Assembly (NCBI GenBank): GCA_963724405.1 | Contig: CAVRUQ010000003.1 | Location: 1,798,001 to 1,862,000 of the forward strand | Length of the DNA stretch: 64,000 nucleotides | Reading direction: 5' to 3' | From: CAVQBJ01 sp963724405 | GTDB taxonomy: Bacteria; Actinomycetota; Thermoleophilia; Solirubrobacterales; Solirubrobacteraceae | In this document: piece after piece, positions 23,422 through 31,724 of the stretch | Layout of the letters: every line of letters starts with the position of its first letter | How positions within the stretch are numbered: the first letter of the stretch is position 1 | Notes under the pieces: generated by a model | Database searches by the model: none | Seen by the model: only the letters and a program-made list of their open reading frames with translations | Told to the model about the DNA's origin: nothing | Made by a program: the position numbers and the translations under genes

Positions 23422-23988
23422 GTGGCCGTTCTCCAACCGACTCCGGAGGATCCTCTTCCCGCTCCCGCCCCGGCCGGCGGCGAACGGATCAGGCTCGCCG
23501 ACGGTGGCGAGCTGCTCGTGCGCCCGCTGCGCGCGAGCGACCGTGGCGCCTACGCGTCCTCGATGCGCGGCATGTCGGCGCGCTCGCGCTATCTGCGCTT
23601 CGCGTCGCCCAAGCCCCGCCTGAGCGACCGCGAGCTCGACTTCCTGACCGGCGCCGACGGCGACCACCACCTCGCGCTTGTGGCGATCGCCGCCGAGCCG
23701 GCCCGCGGGGTGGCGGTCGCGCGCTACGTGCGTGGCGACGCCCGCAGCGCGGAGGTCGCGATCGGCGTCACCGACGCGTGGCAGGGCCGTGGGCTCGGCC
23801 GCCTGCTCCTGTCGCGCCTGCTCGAGCAGGCTCGCGCCCACGGCGTGACGGTGCTCACCGCGACGACGCTCGCGGAGAACGTCGCCTCCGAGCGTCTCCT
23901 GCACGCGGCCGGCTTCAGGCTCGCACGGCGCGACGGGACCACGAACGATTACCGCCTCGAGCTGCCGTCCACGCCGGTCGCGGCCTGA
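23422..23988 (+). CDS. GNAT-family N-acetyltransferase
   Basis: A 188-residue protein with one GNAT domain. The acetyl-CoA pyrophosphate loop is GVTDAWQGRGLGRLLLSRLL, and the C-terminal ENVASERLLHAAGFR matches the usual beta-bulge/helix end. The N-terminal MSARSRYLRFASPK resembles the Pat/AcsA-acetyltransferase-type GNATs but without the large acyl-CoA synthetase-like domain. The start is GTG 23422 with AAGGAG upstream. The substrate could be a protein lysine or a small amine. No neighbour tells. Confidence 0.88.
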   Translation: MAVLQPTPEDPLPAPAPAGGERIRLADGGELLVRPLRASDRGAYASSMRGMSARSRYLRFASPKPRLSDRELDFLTGADGDHHLALVAIAAEPARGVAVARYVRGDARSAEVAIGVTDAWQGRGLGRLLLSRLLEQARAHGVTVLTATTLAENVASERLLHAAGFRLARRDGTTNDYRLELPSTPVAA

Positions 23989-24005
23989 GGCCGCCACCGG
24001 CCCCC

Positions 24006-25307
24006 TCAGACCGGGTCGCGCCCCGCGCGCTTGGCCTCGTACATCGACGCGTCGGCGAGCGAGAACGCCTCGTCGGCGGTCAGGGCGCCGCCCCCCAGTT
24101 CGGCCACGCCGACGCTCGCCGAGACGACGGTCGCCCGGGCGCCGATCGACAGCGGCGAGCTCCGGAGGCGCTCGAGGACGCCGTCGGCGAGCTGGCGCGC
24201 CTCGCTCGCGTCGCTGTGCGGGGCGAGGACGACGAACTCGTCGCCGCCCCAGCGCGCGACGATGTCGCTGTCCCGGACCGAGGCCGTGAGCGTCGCGGCG
24301 ACGTGCTTCAGCGCCTCGTCCCCGGCCTTGTGGCCGTGCTCGTCGTTGAGGCGCTTGAACGCGTCGAGGTCGATGACGAGCAGCGCCGCCCGCTCGTCGT
24401 AGCGCCGGCAGCGGGCGAGCTGCTGCGCGAGGTCCTCCTCGAAGCGGGCGCGGTTGCGCAGCCCGGTCAGCGCGTCGTGCTCGGCCCGGCGGCGCAGCTC
24501 GTGCTCGAACTGCTTGCGCTCGGAGATGTCCTGCAGCTGCGCGATGTACTGCAGCGGCTCGTGCTGCGCGGTGCGCACCAGCGAGACGGACAGGAGGACC
24601 CAGACGACCCGACCGTCGGCGCAGATGCAGCGCTTCTCCATCTCATAGCTGGCCACTTCTGCGGCCAGCAGGCGCTCGGCCTCGGCGCGGTCGGCGTCGA
24701 CGTCGTCGGGGTGGGTGACGTCGGCGAACGAGCTCGCGAGCAGCGCGGCCTCGGCGTGACCGGTCAGTTCGCACAGCGCGCGGTTCACCTTCACGAAGCG
24801 GCCCTCCAGCGAGACGACCGCCATCCCGATGGCCGCGTTCTGGAAGACCTGCTCGAAGCGCTCGTGCGCCTCGTGCAGCGCCTCGGCCTCACGACGCGCC
24901 GCCGTGACGTCGGTCCCCACGCCGACGAGCCCGTACACCCGGCCGGCCGAGTCGCACAGCGGCGAGCGCACCATGTGGAAGTACCTGATCGAGCCGTCGG
25001 GCTGTGGCACCTCCACCTCGTTGCGCACGGCCGTTCGCGTCTCGAGCGCGCGCCGGTCGTCGTGGTGGAACTCCTCGGCCGAGCCGTCGGGAAAGAGGTC
25101 GAACACCGTCTTGCCGACGAGCTCGGAGCGACCACGGCCCTGCAGTCGCTCGTACTCGCGGTTGAGCATCACGAAGCGGTATGAGGCGTCCTTCACGGCG
25201 ACCGGGACGTTGAGGCAGTCCAGGACGTCGCGCAGGTAGCTGCGGCTGTCGCGCTCGGGCTGGTCGGCCCCGCTCGCGTCCATCGGGTCCGGTGGCTCGA
25301 CGCTCAT
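24006..25307 (-). CDS. PAS-PAS-GGDEF diguanylate cyclase
   Basis: A 433-residue soluble protein: PAS (about 20-140), PAS (about 145-260) and GGDEF (about 270-430). The active site WGGDEF and an RDSD inhibitory site five residues before it are intact, so it should make c-di-GMP under feedback control. It is a close paralogue of the next gene upstream at domain level (YRFVMLNREYERLQ versus YHFVLFNREYERLQ). ATG 25307 is chosen because the N-terminus (MSVEPPDPMDA) then lines up with that paralogue (MSADKPSSMDG). ATG 25379 is also open. No membrane helix is seen, so it senses something cytoplasmic. Confidence 0.9.
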   Translation of the reverse strand: MSVEPPDPMDASGADQPERDSRSYLRDVLDCLNVPVAVKDASYRFVMLNREYERLQGRGRSELVGKTVFDLFPDGSAEEFHHDDRRALETRTAVRNEVEVPQPDGSIRYFHMVRSPLCDSAGRVYGLVGVGTDVTAARREAEALHEAHERFEQVFQNAAIGMAVVSLEGRFVKVNRALCELTGHAEAALLASSFADVTHPDDVDADRAEAERLLAAEVASYEMEKRCICADGRVVWVLLSVSLVRTAQHEPLQYIAQLQDISERKQFEHELRRRAEHDALTGLRNRARFEEDLAQQLARCRRYDERAALLVIDLDAFKRLNDEHGHKAGDEALKHVAATLTASVRDSDIVARWGGDEFVVLAPHSDASEARQLADGVLERLRSSPLSIGARATVVSASVGVAELGGGALTADEAFSLADASMYEAKRAGRDPV

Positions 25308-25434
25308 CGGATCCCCGGCCGGCGCAGGCGGCGGCGCCCGCCGCCGCCGCGGGGTCGGCCTTGCCGTCGGATTCGCCATCGAGCCTGCACGTGCCAGGTG
25401 AGCGTAACGTGGCCGCGAACGGCAGCGGCGGCCG

Positions 25435-27084
25435 TCAGCCGCCGTGGTGGGCGGCGCGCTTGGCCTCGTACATCGCGGCGTCGGCGAGCGCCAGGGCGTC
25501 TTCGGCGCTGACCGTGCCGTCGCCCAGCTCGGCCACGCCGACGCTCGCGGACACGCTCGTGGGCCGGCCGCCGATCCGCAGGGGCGAGGCCTCGAGGCGT
25601 CGGGCGATCTGTGCGGCGAGAGTCTGTGCCTCGCGGCCGGCGATGTGCGGGGCGAGGATGACGAACTCGTCCCCGCCCCAACGGGCGACGATGTCGCTTT
25701 CTCGCACGGACGCCGTGAGCGCGGAGGCGACGTGCCGGAGCGCGTCGTCTCCGGCCCCGTGGCCGTGCTCGTCGTTGAGGCGCTTGAAGCCGTCGAGGTC
25801 GATCATCAGCAGCGCCGCCTGCTCGCCGTAGCGCCGGCAGCGGGCGATCTGCTGATCGAGGTCATCCTGGAAGCGCGCGCGGTTGTGCAGCCCGGTGACC
25901 GCGTCGTGCTCGGCCCGGCGGCGCAGGCGCCACTCGACCTCGCGGCGCTCGGAGATGTCCTGCACCTGGCCGACGTACTGCACCGGCTCACCGTCGGCGC
26001 TGCGCACGAGCGCGACCGACAGCAGGGTCCAGACGATCTCGCCGTCGGCGCGGACGTAGCGCTTCTCCAGCTCGTAGGAGCCGATGTGCCCGGCGAGCAG
26101 CCGTTGCAACTGGGCGACGTCGGCATCGAGGTCGTCCGGGTGGGTGATGTCAGCGAACGTCCGCTCGAGCAGGCTGGCCTCCGTGTAGCCGGTGAGCGCG
26201 CAGAGCGCCCGGTTCACCTTGGTCAGGCGCCCGTCGAGGGAGACGACCGCCATCCCGATCACGGCGTTCTGGAAGATCTGCTCGAAGCGCTCGTGGGCCT
26301 CGTGCAGGGCCTCGGCCTCGAGGCGCTGCGCGGTGATGTCGGTGCCCGTCCCGATGAGCCCGTACACCCGCCCGGCGGCGTCGCGCAACGGGGACCGGAC
26401 CATGCTGTACAGGCGGATCGCTCCATCGGGACGTGGCACCTGCCGCTCGTTGCGCACCACGGCGCCCGTCTCCATCACCCGGCGATCGTCACGGTGGAAG
26501 AGCTCGGCGAACTCGTCGGCGTACAGGTCGAACACCGTCTTGCCCACGAGCTCGGCCGTGTCGATCTCCTGCAGGCGCTCGTACTCGCGGTTGAACAGCA
26601 CGAAGTGGTAGTTGGCGTCCTTGACCGAGACGGGGATGTTCAGGGAGTCGAGGATGTCCTGGAGGTAGGCACGGCTCGTGCGCAGCGCCTCCTCGGTCTC
26701 GCGCTCCTCGGTGACGTCGCGCGCAGCCGCGAATCCGCCGACGACCCGCCCGTCGTCGTCGCGCACCGGGCCGATGTCGATGCGGTTCCAGCGCCCGCTG
26801 TCCGGCGGCTGGTGGTCGATCGTGCACGTCCCGCCGTCGAGCGCGGCCCGGTAATACGACTCCAGGCGCCGGAAGGTCTCGGCCGAGACCGCGTCGGCGA
26901 GCAGTCGCCCCGTGATGCGCGCGCTCGACCAGCCCTGGTCGGCCAACGCGGCACCGGCGGCGAACACGAAGCGCAGATCGCGGTCGTACACGTACACGGC
27001 CGTGCCCGGAAGCTCGCGCAGAACCGCCGACTCGATCTGCCGGACGTCCAGCCCGTCCATGGAACTCGGTTTATCGGCGCTCAT
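25435..27084 (-). CDS. PAS-PAS-PAS-GGDEF diguanylate cyclase
   Basis: A 549-residue soluble protein with three PAS domains (about 14-130, 135-255, 260-375) and a GGDEF domain whose WGGDEF and RESD inhibitory site are intact. The last two PAS domains and the GGDEF domain are collinear with the whole of the downstream paralogue; the first PAS is extra. It lies 127 bases upstream of that paralogue on the same strand, indicating tandem duplication followed by gain or loss of a PAS. ATG 27084 is chosen and a start at 27123 is possible. No heme or flavin motif is obvious in the PAS domains. Confidence 0.9.
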   Translation of the reverse strand: MSADKPSSMDGLDVRQIESAVLRELPGTAVYVYDRDLRFVFAAGAALADQGWSSARITGRLLADAVSAETFRRLESYYRAALDGGTCTIDHQPPDSGRWNRIDIGPVRDDDGRVVGGFAAARDVTEERETEEALRTSRAYLQDILDSLNIPVSVKDANYHFVLFNREYERLQEIDTAELVGKTVFDLYADEFAELFHRDDRRVMETGAVVRNERQVPRPDGAIRLYSMVRSPLRDAAGRVYGLIGTGTDITAQRLEAEALHEAHERFEQIFQNAVIGMAVVSLDGRLTKVNRALCALTGYTEASLLERTFADITHPDDLDADVAQLQRLLAGHIGSYELEKRYVRADGEIVWTLLSVALVRSADGEPVQYVGQVQDISERREVEWRLRRRAEHDAVTGLHNRARFQDDLDQQIARCRRYGEQAALLMIDLDGFKRLNDEHGHGAGDDALRHVASALTASVRESDIVARWGGDEFVILAPHIAGREAQTLAAQIARRLEASPLRIGGRPTSVSASVGVAELGDGTVSAEDALALADAAMYEAKRAAHHGG

Positions 27085-27179
27085 ACGCTTGCCGCGCACC
27101 CCGACACGCCCGTGCACGTACAACGATCGTAACGAGGCCCGAGCCGCGCGCGGGTGGGCGAACTACGGATTCACGTCGC

Positions 27180-27541
27180 TTCGGGCCGGCTACGGGGCGC
27201 GAGCGGAGCGGCGGCGGCCGGGGCGCGGAAGCGGGCCGCGGACCGAGCGGCGGCGGCCGGGGCGCGGAAGCCGGCCGCGGACCGAGCGGCGGCGGCCGGA
27301 CGGCCAGCGGGCCGGGGCGCGGAAGCCGGCCGCGGACCGAGCGGCGGCGGCCGGACGGGCAGCGAGCCGGGGCGCGGAAGCCGGCCGCGGACCGAGCGGC
27401 GGCGGCCGGACGGGCAGCGGGCCGGGGCGCGGAAGCCGGCCGCGGACCGAGCGGCGGCGGCCGGACGGGCGGCGGGCCGGGGCGCGGAAGCCGGCCGCGG
27501 ACCGAGCGGCGGCGGCCGGACGGGCGGCGGGCCGGGGCGCG
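27180..27541. repeat. minisatellite A, 55-base unit
   Basis: Tandem GC-only-looking units. The word GGAAG recurs at 27266, 27321, 27376, 27431, 27486 and 27541, exactly 55 bases apart. The first units (27227 to 27266) are 39 bases because a 16-base piece is absent. Units contain CCGGCCGCGGACCGAGCGGC. 55 is not a multiple of three and all frames stay open only because of base composition, so I do not treat it as coding. The array runs directly into hairpin copy 2. Confidence 0.85.
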
Positions 27542-27590
27542 GAAGTTTGGTCGATCTTCTTCCACCATGAGAGAAGATCGAACAAACTTC
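27542..27590. repeat. 49-base hairpin element, copy 2
   Basis: The left arm GAAGTTTGGTCGATCTTC (27542-27559) and right arm (27573-27590) pair with one mismatch around a 13-base loop, TTCCACCATGAGA. The arms are identical to those of copy 1 at 12973 except for the mismatch, and identical to those of copy 3. Confidence 0.8.
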
Positions 27591-28008
27591 GGGTGTCAGG
27601 GGCGTTTGGACGGATCCCGCGGGTCGGCGCGGCGGCCGATGCCGGCGGCCCGCGCGCGGAAGCGGGTTGCGAACCGAGCGGCGACGACGCCGGACAGCGG
27701 CCCGGGCACGGACCGAGCGGCGACGACGGCCGGACAGCGGCCCGGGGCGCGGAGGCGGGCCTCGGACCGAGCGGCGACGACGCCAGACAGCGGCACGGGC
27801 ACGGACCGAGCGGCGACGACGGCCGGACAGCGGCCCGGGGCGCGAAGGCGGGCCGCGGACCGAGCGGCGACGACGGACGGACGGCGGCCCGGGGCGCGGA
27901 GGCGGGCCTCGGACCGAGCGGCGACGACGCCAGACAGCGGCACGGGCACGGAAGCGGGCCGCGGACCGAGCGGCGGCGACGGCCGGCCGGACAGCGGCCG
28001 GGGCTGCG
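27591..28008. repeat. duplicated flank and minisatellite B, 39/54-base units
   Basis: 27591-27660 is nearly identical to 28058-28126, a direct duplication of about 70 bases on top of the hairpin. From 27661 the word ACCGAGCGGC recurs at 27673, 27712, 27766, 27805, 27859, 27913 and 27965, giving steps of 39, 54, 39, 54, 54 and 52. The units are related to array A but more diverged. I see no gene here. Confidence 0.75.
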
Positions 28009-28057
28009 GAAGTTTGGTCGATCTTCTCCCACCACGAGAGAAGATCGAACAAACTTC
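28009..28057. repeat. 49-base hairpin element, copy 3
   Basis: Arms 28009-28026 and 28040-28057 have the same sequences as copy 2, with a 13-base loop TCCCACCACGAGA. It sits in the same orientation and the same relative place as copy 2, between two arrays. Confidence 0.8.
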
Positions 28058-28126
28058 GGGTGTCAGGCGCGTTTGGACGGATCCCGCGGGTCGGCGCGGC
28101 GGCCAATCCCGGCGGCCCGCGCGCGG

Positions 28127-28316
28127 GACCGACCCGCCCGCCCAACCCGACCGACCCGCCCGCCCGACCCGACCGACCCGCCCGCCCGACCTGACCGACC
28201 CGCCCGCCCGACCCGACCGACCCCCCCGCCCGACCCGACCGACCCCCCCGCCCGACCCGACCGACCCGCCCGCCCGACCCGACCGACCCGCCCGACCGAC
28301 CCGACCGACCCGCCCC
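28127..28316. repeat. minisatellite C, 22-base unit
   Basis: About eight units of 22 bases. GACCGACCC begins at 28149, 28171 and 28193 and continues with small changes to 28316. One strand is almost purely C with A and G, a strong strand asymmetry. The stop codon of the next minus-strand gene begins at the last base of the array. It was not counted as coding: the translation is only Pro/Arg/Asp/Thr repeats. Confidence 0.8.
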
Positions 28317-28820
28317 TCAGCGGTGGTCGAGCGCGCTTCCCGTCGCCCAGACCCCGAGATCGTCGATCGCCAGGCGCACGACCTGGGCAAGATCGTTCCC
28401 GGAGGCGCGGCCGTAGACCGGTGAGAGCCCGTCGCCGAGCAGCACGCGCACGCGCGCCATGCCGCGGACGTCGACCGGGTCGGGGCCGAGCAGCCGGTCG
28501 GACAGCTCGAGCAGTTCGGCGCGGGCGGCGGCCACGTTGCGGCGCGAGATCGGGACCCGCGAGGTGAGTACGGTCGGCGGCCGCTCGGCCTCGGCCACGA
28601 TCTCGCGCAGGCGCTCGCCGAGCCCGCGGCGCATCGACGGCCGTCGCAGCAGTCGCGCACGCAACGCCAGCGAGGGACACGCGTCGGGTGACGCGCCGGC
28701 GGCCAGCCGGCGATCGAGCGACGTGCCGTTCAGGCGCGACGCGAGCACGTCGCGAAGGCGGGCGCGGCGGACTTCGACGTAGGTGCCGTCGAGGCCCTCG
28801 TTGAGCAGGAGCACGGTCAC
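28317..28820 (-). CDS. protein of unknown function (third gene of a small operon)
   Basis: A 167-residue soluble protein. It has an N-terminal beta segment (VTVLLLNEGLDGTYVEVRR), a basic helical middle (RRPSMRRGLGERLREIVAEAE) and a C-terminal segment with alternating strands and helices (VRGMARVRVLLGDGLSPVYG). The start GTG 28820 overlaps the stop of the previous gene as GTGA, so the two are translationally coupled. I do not recognise a family. Its stop abuts minisatellite C. Confidence 0.7.
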   Translation of the reverse strand: MTVLLLNEGLDGTYVEVRRARLRDVLASRLNGTSLDRRLAAGASPDACPSLALRARLLRRPSMRRGLGERLREIVAEAERPPTVLTSRVPISRRNVAAARAELLELSDRLLGPDPVDVRGMARVRVLLGDGLSPVYGRASGNDLAQVVRLAIDDLGVWATGSALDHR

Positions 28821-29092
28821 AGCAGCCGCTCGCGCAGGAGGCCCTGGTGGACCGAGGCGGCCTCGACGCCGACGGCGCGCAGGTTGCGCTCGAGCTGCTC
28901 GAGGTGGGCGATCGAGTCCTGGACGCGCTGGTCCGCGCAGCTCGGCAGGCGTTCGAGCACCCCGCGACACCGGTGGGCCTCGACGACCAGGTCGGCGAGG
29001 CACTCGAGCAGCTCGGCGAGCCGGTCGGGCTGCTCCTCGCGCGCCGACGGCGGGACGAGGGTCATGAGCGGCTCGCAGGCGGGACCGGTCAT
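28817..29092 (-). CDS. small helical protein of unknown function
   Basis: A 91-residue protein, mostly two long amphipathic helices (EEQPDRLAELLECLADLVVE; RVQDSIAHLEQLERNLRAVG) that could form a coiled coil. It overlaps the genes on both sides by four bases (ATGA at its start, GTGA at its end). Small helical hairpins of this size are often chaperones or adaptor proteins. No specific family is recognised. Confidence 0.65.
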   Translation of the reverse strand: MTGPACEPLMTLVPPSAREEQPDRLAELLECLADLVVEAHRCRGVLERLPSCADQRVQDSIAHLEQLERNLRAVGVEAASVHQGLLRERLL

Positions 29093-29250
29093 CGCCGTCC
29101 CCCCCGACTCAGGCCGCCGGCGGCGACACGCAGCCGCAGGCCGCGGCGTTCGCGGGGACCCCGGGTGCCGAACGGCGCGCACCCACCGGAAGGCAGCTGG
29201 GCCGACCATGCGGGGAGCCGCTTGGGGATCGCTGGGGCGGAACGGGGCAT
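29089..29250 (-). CDS. possible 53-residue basic protein, first gene of the operon
   Basis: ATG 29250 is preceded by GGGAGG about eight bases upstream, and its stop overlaps the next ATG as ATGA. The product is short and rich in Arg, Pro and Gly (MPRSAPAIPKRLPAWSAQLP). The good ribosome-binding site and exact overlap argue for translation. It may be a leader that couples translation of the operon rather than a working protein. Confidence 0.4.
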   Translation of the reverse strand: MPRSAPAIPKRLPAWSAQLPSGGCAPFGTRGPRERRGLRLRVAAGGLSRGGRR

Positions 29251-29515
29251 GACGGGTACCTCCCGGCTGACTGGCCGCCGGCGTGGCAGCCAATACGGTC
29301 AGTTTGTACCCGCGCACATCAAGGATTCATCACGATCGAGGCCCCCGGTATGACGATCTCATTACGCTCGCCCGCTTCGGGGCCCGGGCGCCCTCCGGGC
29401 CCCCGGAACACGGGCCGCCGCGGCCCGGCGACACCCTGGCTGGTTGGCCAGCCAGCCAGCCGGTAGAATCCGCCGCGCGATCTCGCACAGCGGCTGACTC
29501 CCGGAGGTGGGGCAA
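29251..29515. other. intergenic region between the divergent small operon and P450
   Basis: About 265 bases. An AT-richer stretch at about 29285-29350 probably holds the promoter of the minus-strand operon. Nearer the P450 gene, CTGGCTGG (29436-29443) and CCAGCCAG (29448-29455) form a palindrome that could be an operator. No gene is seen. Confidence 0.4.
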
Positions 29516-30805
29516 ATGACGGTGACCGGCAACGACCTGGACCGGACGGTGGTGATCGATCGCGGGCTGTGGAGCGACGGCCCGCCGCACGCGCTGTTCG
29601 GCCGCCTGCGGAGCGAGTGCCCGGTGCACTGGAGCGACCACATCCCCGAGTACCCGCGCGAGGCGGGGTACTGGTCGGTCACGACGGCGGACGACATCCA
29701 TGCGGTCAGCCGCGACTGGCGCACGTACTCGTCCGAGCTCGGCGGGATCACGGCGGCGCTCGACGCGTTCCCGCTCGAGCTCATGCGCGCGATGTTCATC
29801 GGGATGGACCCGCCCAAGCACGATCGCATCAAGGCCCTGTTCCAGGCCGGCTTCACACCGAAGCGGATCGCCGCGCACGAGGACGCGATCCGGGCGATCG
29901 TGATCGAGGTCCTCGACGCGTTGCAGGGGCGCGAGCACTGCGACCTGGTGACCGACGTCGCGCAGCCCGTGGTGTCGCGCGTGATCGGCAGCTTCATGGG
30001 CATCCCCAAGGAGGACGACGCGATCTGGGCCACGCTCATGAACAGCGCCCTCGGGGCCGGCGACCCCGACCTCGCCCCGGGCGGGATGGAGAGCGTGATG
30101 GCCAATGAGGTGCCGGAGATCTTCGAGCGCTGCCGCCGGCTGATCGCGGCGCGCCGCGAGCATCCGACCGACGATCTCACGAGCGTGCTCGTGCACGCCG
30201 AGGTCGACGGGGAGCGCCTGGAGGAGCACGAGATCGTGATGGGCTTCTTCCTGCTCGTCGCCGCCGGCAACGACAGCACGAAGGCGACGTTCTGCAGCGG
30301 CATGCGCGCGCTGATGGAGCACCCCGATCAGCGCCAGCTGCTGCTCGACGACCCATCGCTCATCCCCGGCGCCGTCGAGGAGGCGCTGCGCATGTTCCCG
30401 GCCTTCGCCCACTTCCGGCGCACCGCGACCTGCGACACCGAGCTCAACGGCCAGCCGATCCGCGAGGGCGACAAGGTCGTCATGTGGTACGTGTCCTCCA
30501 ACCGCGACGAGACGCGCCACGAGGACCCCGACCGCTTCGACGTGCGGCGCAACGCCGAGCACCAGGCCTTCGGTGCCGGCGGCCGGCACTTCTGCCTCGG
30601 CACCGCCCTCGCGCGCCTGGAACTGCGCGTGATGTTCGAGGAGACGCTGCGACGCTACCCCCACATGACGATCGCCGGCCGACCGACGTTCGTCGAGTCC
30701 CCGTTCGTCAACCAGCTCAAGACGCTGCCGGTGCGCCTCGCCGGCGGACGGTTCACCCGCGAGCCGGCCGCGCGGGCCGACGCGACGAGCGGCGCACCCG
30801 GGTAG
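29516..30805 (+). CDS. cytochrome P450 (CYP125/CYP142-like class)
   Basis: A 429-residue P450. The I-helix motif is AGNDST (250-255), where Asn-Asp replaces the common Gly-Glu/Asp. An EEALRMFPAF segment carries ExxR. The heme loop is FGAGGRHFCLGTALARLE with ligand Cys360. This class includes actinobacterial enzymes that hydroxylate sterol side chains and branched lipids. ATG 29516 has GGAGG eight bases upstream. The gene is alone, without a redox partner nearby, and lacks the TetR operator seen at 13139, so it is probably regulated separately. Confidence 0.93.
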   Translation: MTVTGNDLDRTVVIDRGLWSDGPPHALFGRLRSECPVHWSDHIPEYPREAGYWSVTTADDIHAVSRDWRTYSSELGGITAALDAFPLELMRAMFIGMDPPKHDRIKALFQAGFTPKRIAAHEDAIRAIVIEVLDALQGREHCDLVTDVAQPVVSRVIGSFMGIPKEDDAIWATLMNSALGAGDPDLAPGGMESVMANEVPEIFERCRRLIAARREHPTDDLTSVLVHAEVDGERLEEHEIVMGFFLLVAAGNDSTKATFCSGMRALMEHPDQRQLLLDDPSLIPGAVEEALRMFPAFAHFRRTATCDTELNGQPIREGDKVVMWYVSSNRDETRHEDPDRFDVRRNAEHQAFGAGGRHFCLGTALARLELRVMFEETLRRYPHMTIAGRPTFVESPFVNQLKTLPVRLAGGRFTREPAARADATSGAPG

Positions 30806-30833
30806 CCCGCGATCGGTCCCCGGGCCACGGGCC

Positions 30834-30863
30834 GCGGCGCGGCGCGGCGCGGCGCGGCGCGGC
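30834..30863. repeat. pentanucleotide repeat (GCGGC)x6
   Basis: Six perfect GCGGC units follow the P450 stop codon. Such short repeats are prone to slippage but lie outside genes here. Confidence 0.8.
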
Positions 30864-31009
30864 GTGAGCGTCGCGCACGGATGCGATGGCGCGAGTCGGC
30901 CCCTCGATGCCAAGCACGCTCCCCGTCCCCGGCGCGCGCGGCCGCCCTCGCGCGCCGGCCGCGGGCGTCGGACGCGGGCGTCTCCTCGGGCGAGCGGCGC
31001 CCGCGCCGC

Positions 31010-31564
31010 TCAGCCCACCTGAACGCGCGGCGACACGGCGACCGGCGCTGCGCGTGCGGTCGCCGGCAGCGGCGGTCGCGCCGGTGCGCTGGGGCGAGCG
31101 GCCACCGCGCGCACCGCGGTCACCGCACCCTCGAGCAAGGCCGCCTCGAGCGCCCGGCGGTCACAGCGACGATGCGGCACCGACGCGAGCACGAGGACGT
31201 CGACGATTCCGCGGCGCAGACCGTCGAGCAGCCACGGGGCCCGCCACCCGGCCGCGCAACGGTGAACGACGCGGGCGCGCGTGGGCGCCCGGAGCGCCGC
31301 GACCCTCGCGGCCTCGGCCGCGTCCACGCCCGACTGCCCGAGCAGGTGCGCGGCGGGCAGGCCGGCGCCAAGCGCGGCCATGTACCAGAGCGGACTCGGC
31401 TCGGACGACACGCCCACGAGCATCAGGCTGAGCGCGCCCACCGGGGCCACACGCGCCACCTCCGAGAGGGCGGCATCGACCTGGTCGCAGGAGCCGATGA
31501 CGACCCCGACCCGGGTCAGGGTCGCGGCGCTGCAGCACTGCTCGGATCGCTTGCTGCCGTTCAT
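31010..31564 (-). CDS. protein of unknown function, possibly universal-stress-protein fold
   Basis: A 184-residue protein. The alternation of strands and helices (LTRVGVVIGSCDQVDAALSE; ALSLMLVGVSSEPSPLWY; GIVDVLVLASVPHRRCDRRA) resembles a single USP-type alpha/beta domain, but no clear ATP-binding GxxGxxxxxxxxxS(T) motif is visible. ATG 31564 is preceded by GGGAGAG. The C-terminal 40 residues are low-complexity Ala/Pro/Arg. It is divergent from the DoxX gene. Function not known. Confidence 0.6.
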   Translation of the reverse strand: MNGSKRSEQCCSAATLTRVGVVIGSCDQVDAALSEVARVAPVGALSLMLVGVSSEPSPLWYMAALGAGLPAAHLLGQSGVDAAEAARVAALRAPTRARVVHRCAAGWRAPWLLDGLRRGIVDVLVLASVPHRRCDRRALEAALLEGAVTAVRAVAARPSAPARPPLPATARAAPVAVSPRVQVG

Positions 31565-31724
31565 CTCTCCCTCGAAGACGAGCCGACCGCTCGGACGTAC
31601 CTTACCGCCGCCGGACGGCGGCGATGTGCAACCGGCGCCGGAACGGCCGCGCCTCTTTAGCGTGCCGCGCGACGTCCTACCACGGTGAGGGACGGCGTCG
31701 TCCAACGACAGGAGAGAACTCGAA

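Noticed and set aside
27180..28316. Possible CRISPR array
   Set aside because: Units are contiguous with no unique spacers, unit length changes between arrays, and no cas gene is present.
26912..28567. Open frames running through the minisatellite block on both strands
   Set aside because: Unit lengths of 55 and 22 are not multiples of three, and the frames encode only Arg/Ala/Gly/Pro repeats. They remain open because stop codons need A and T.
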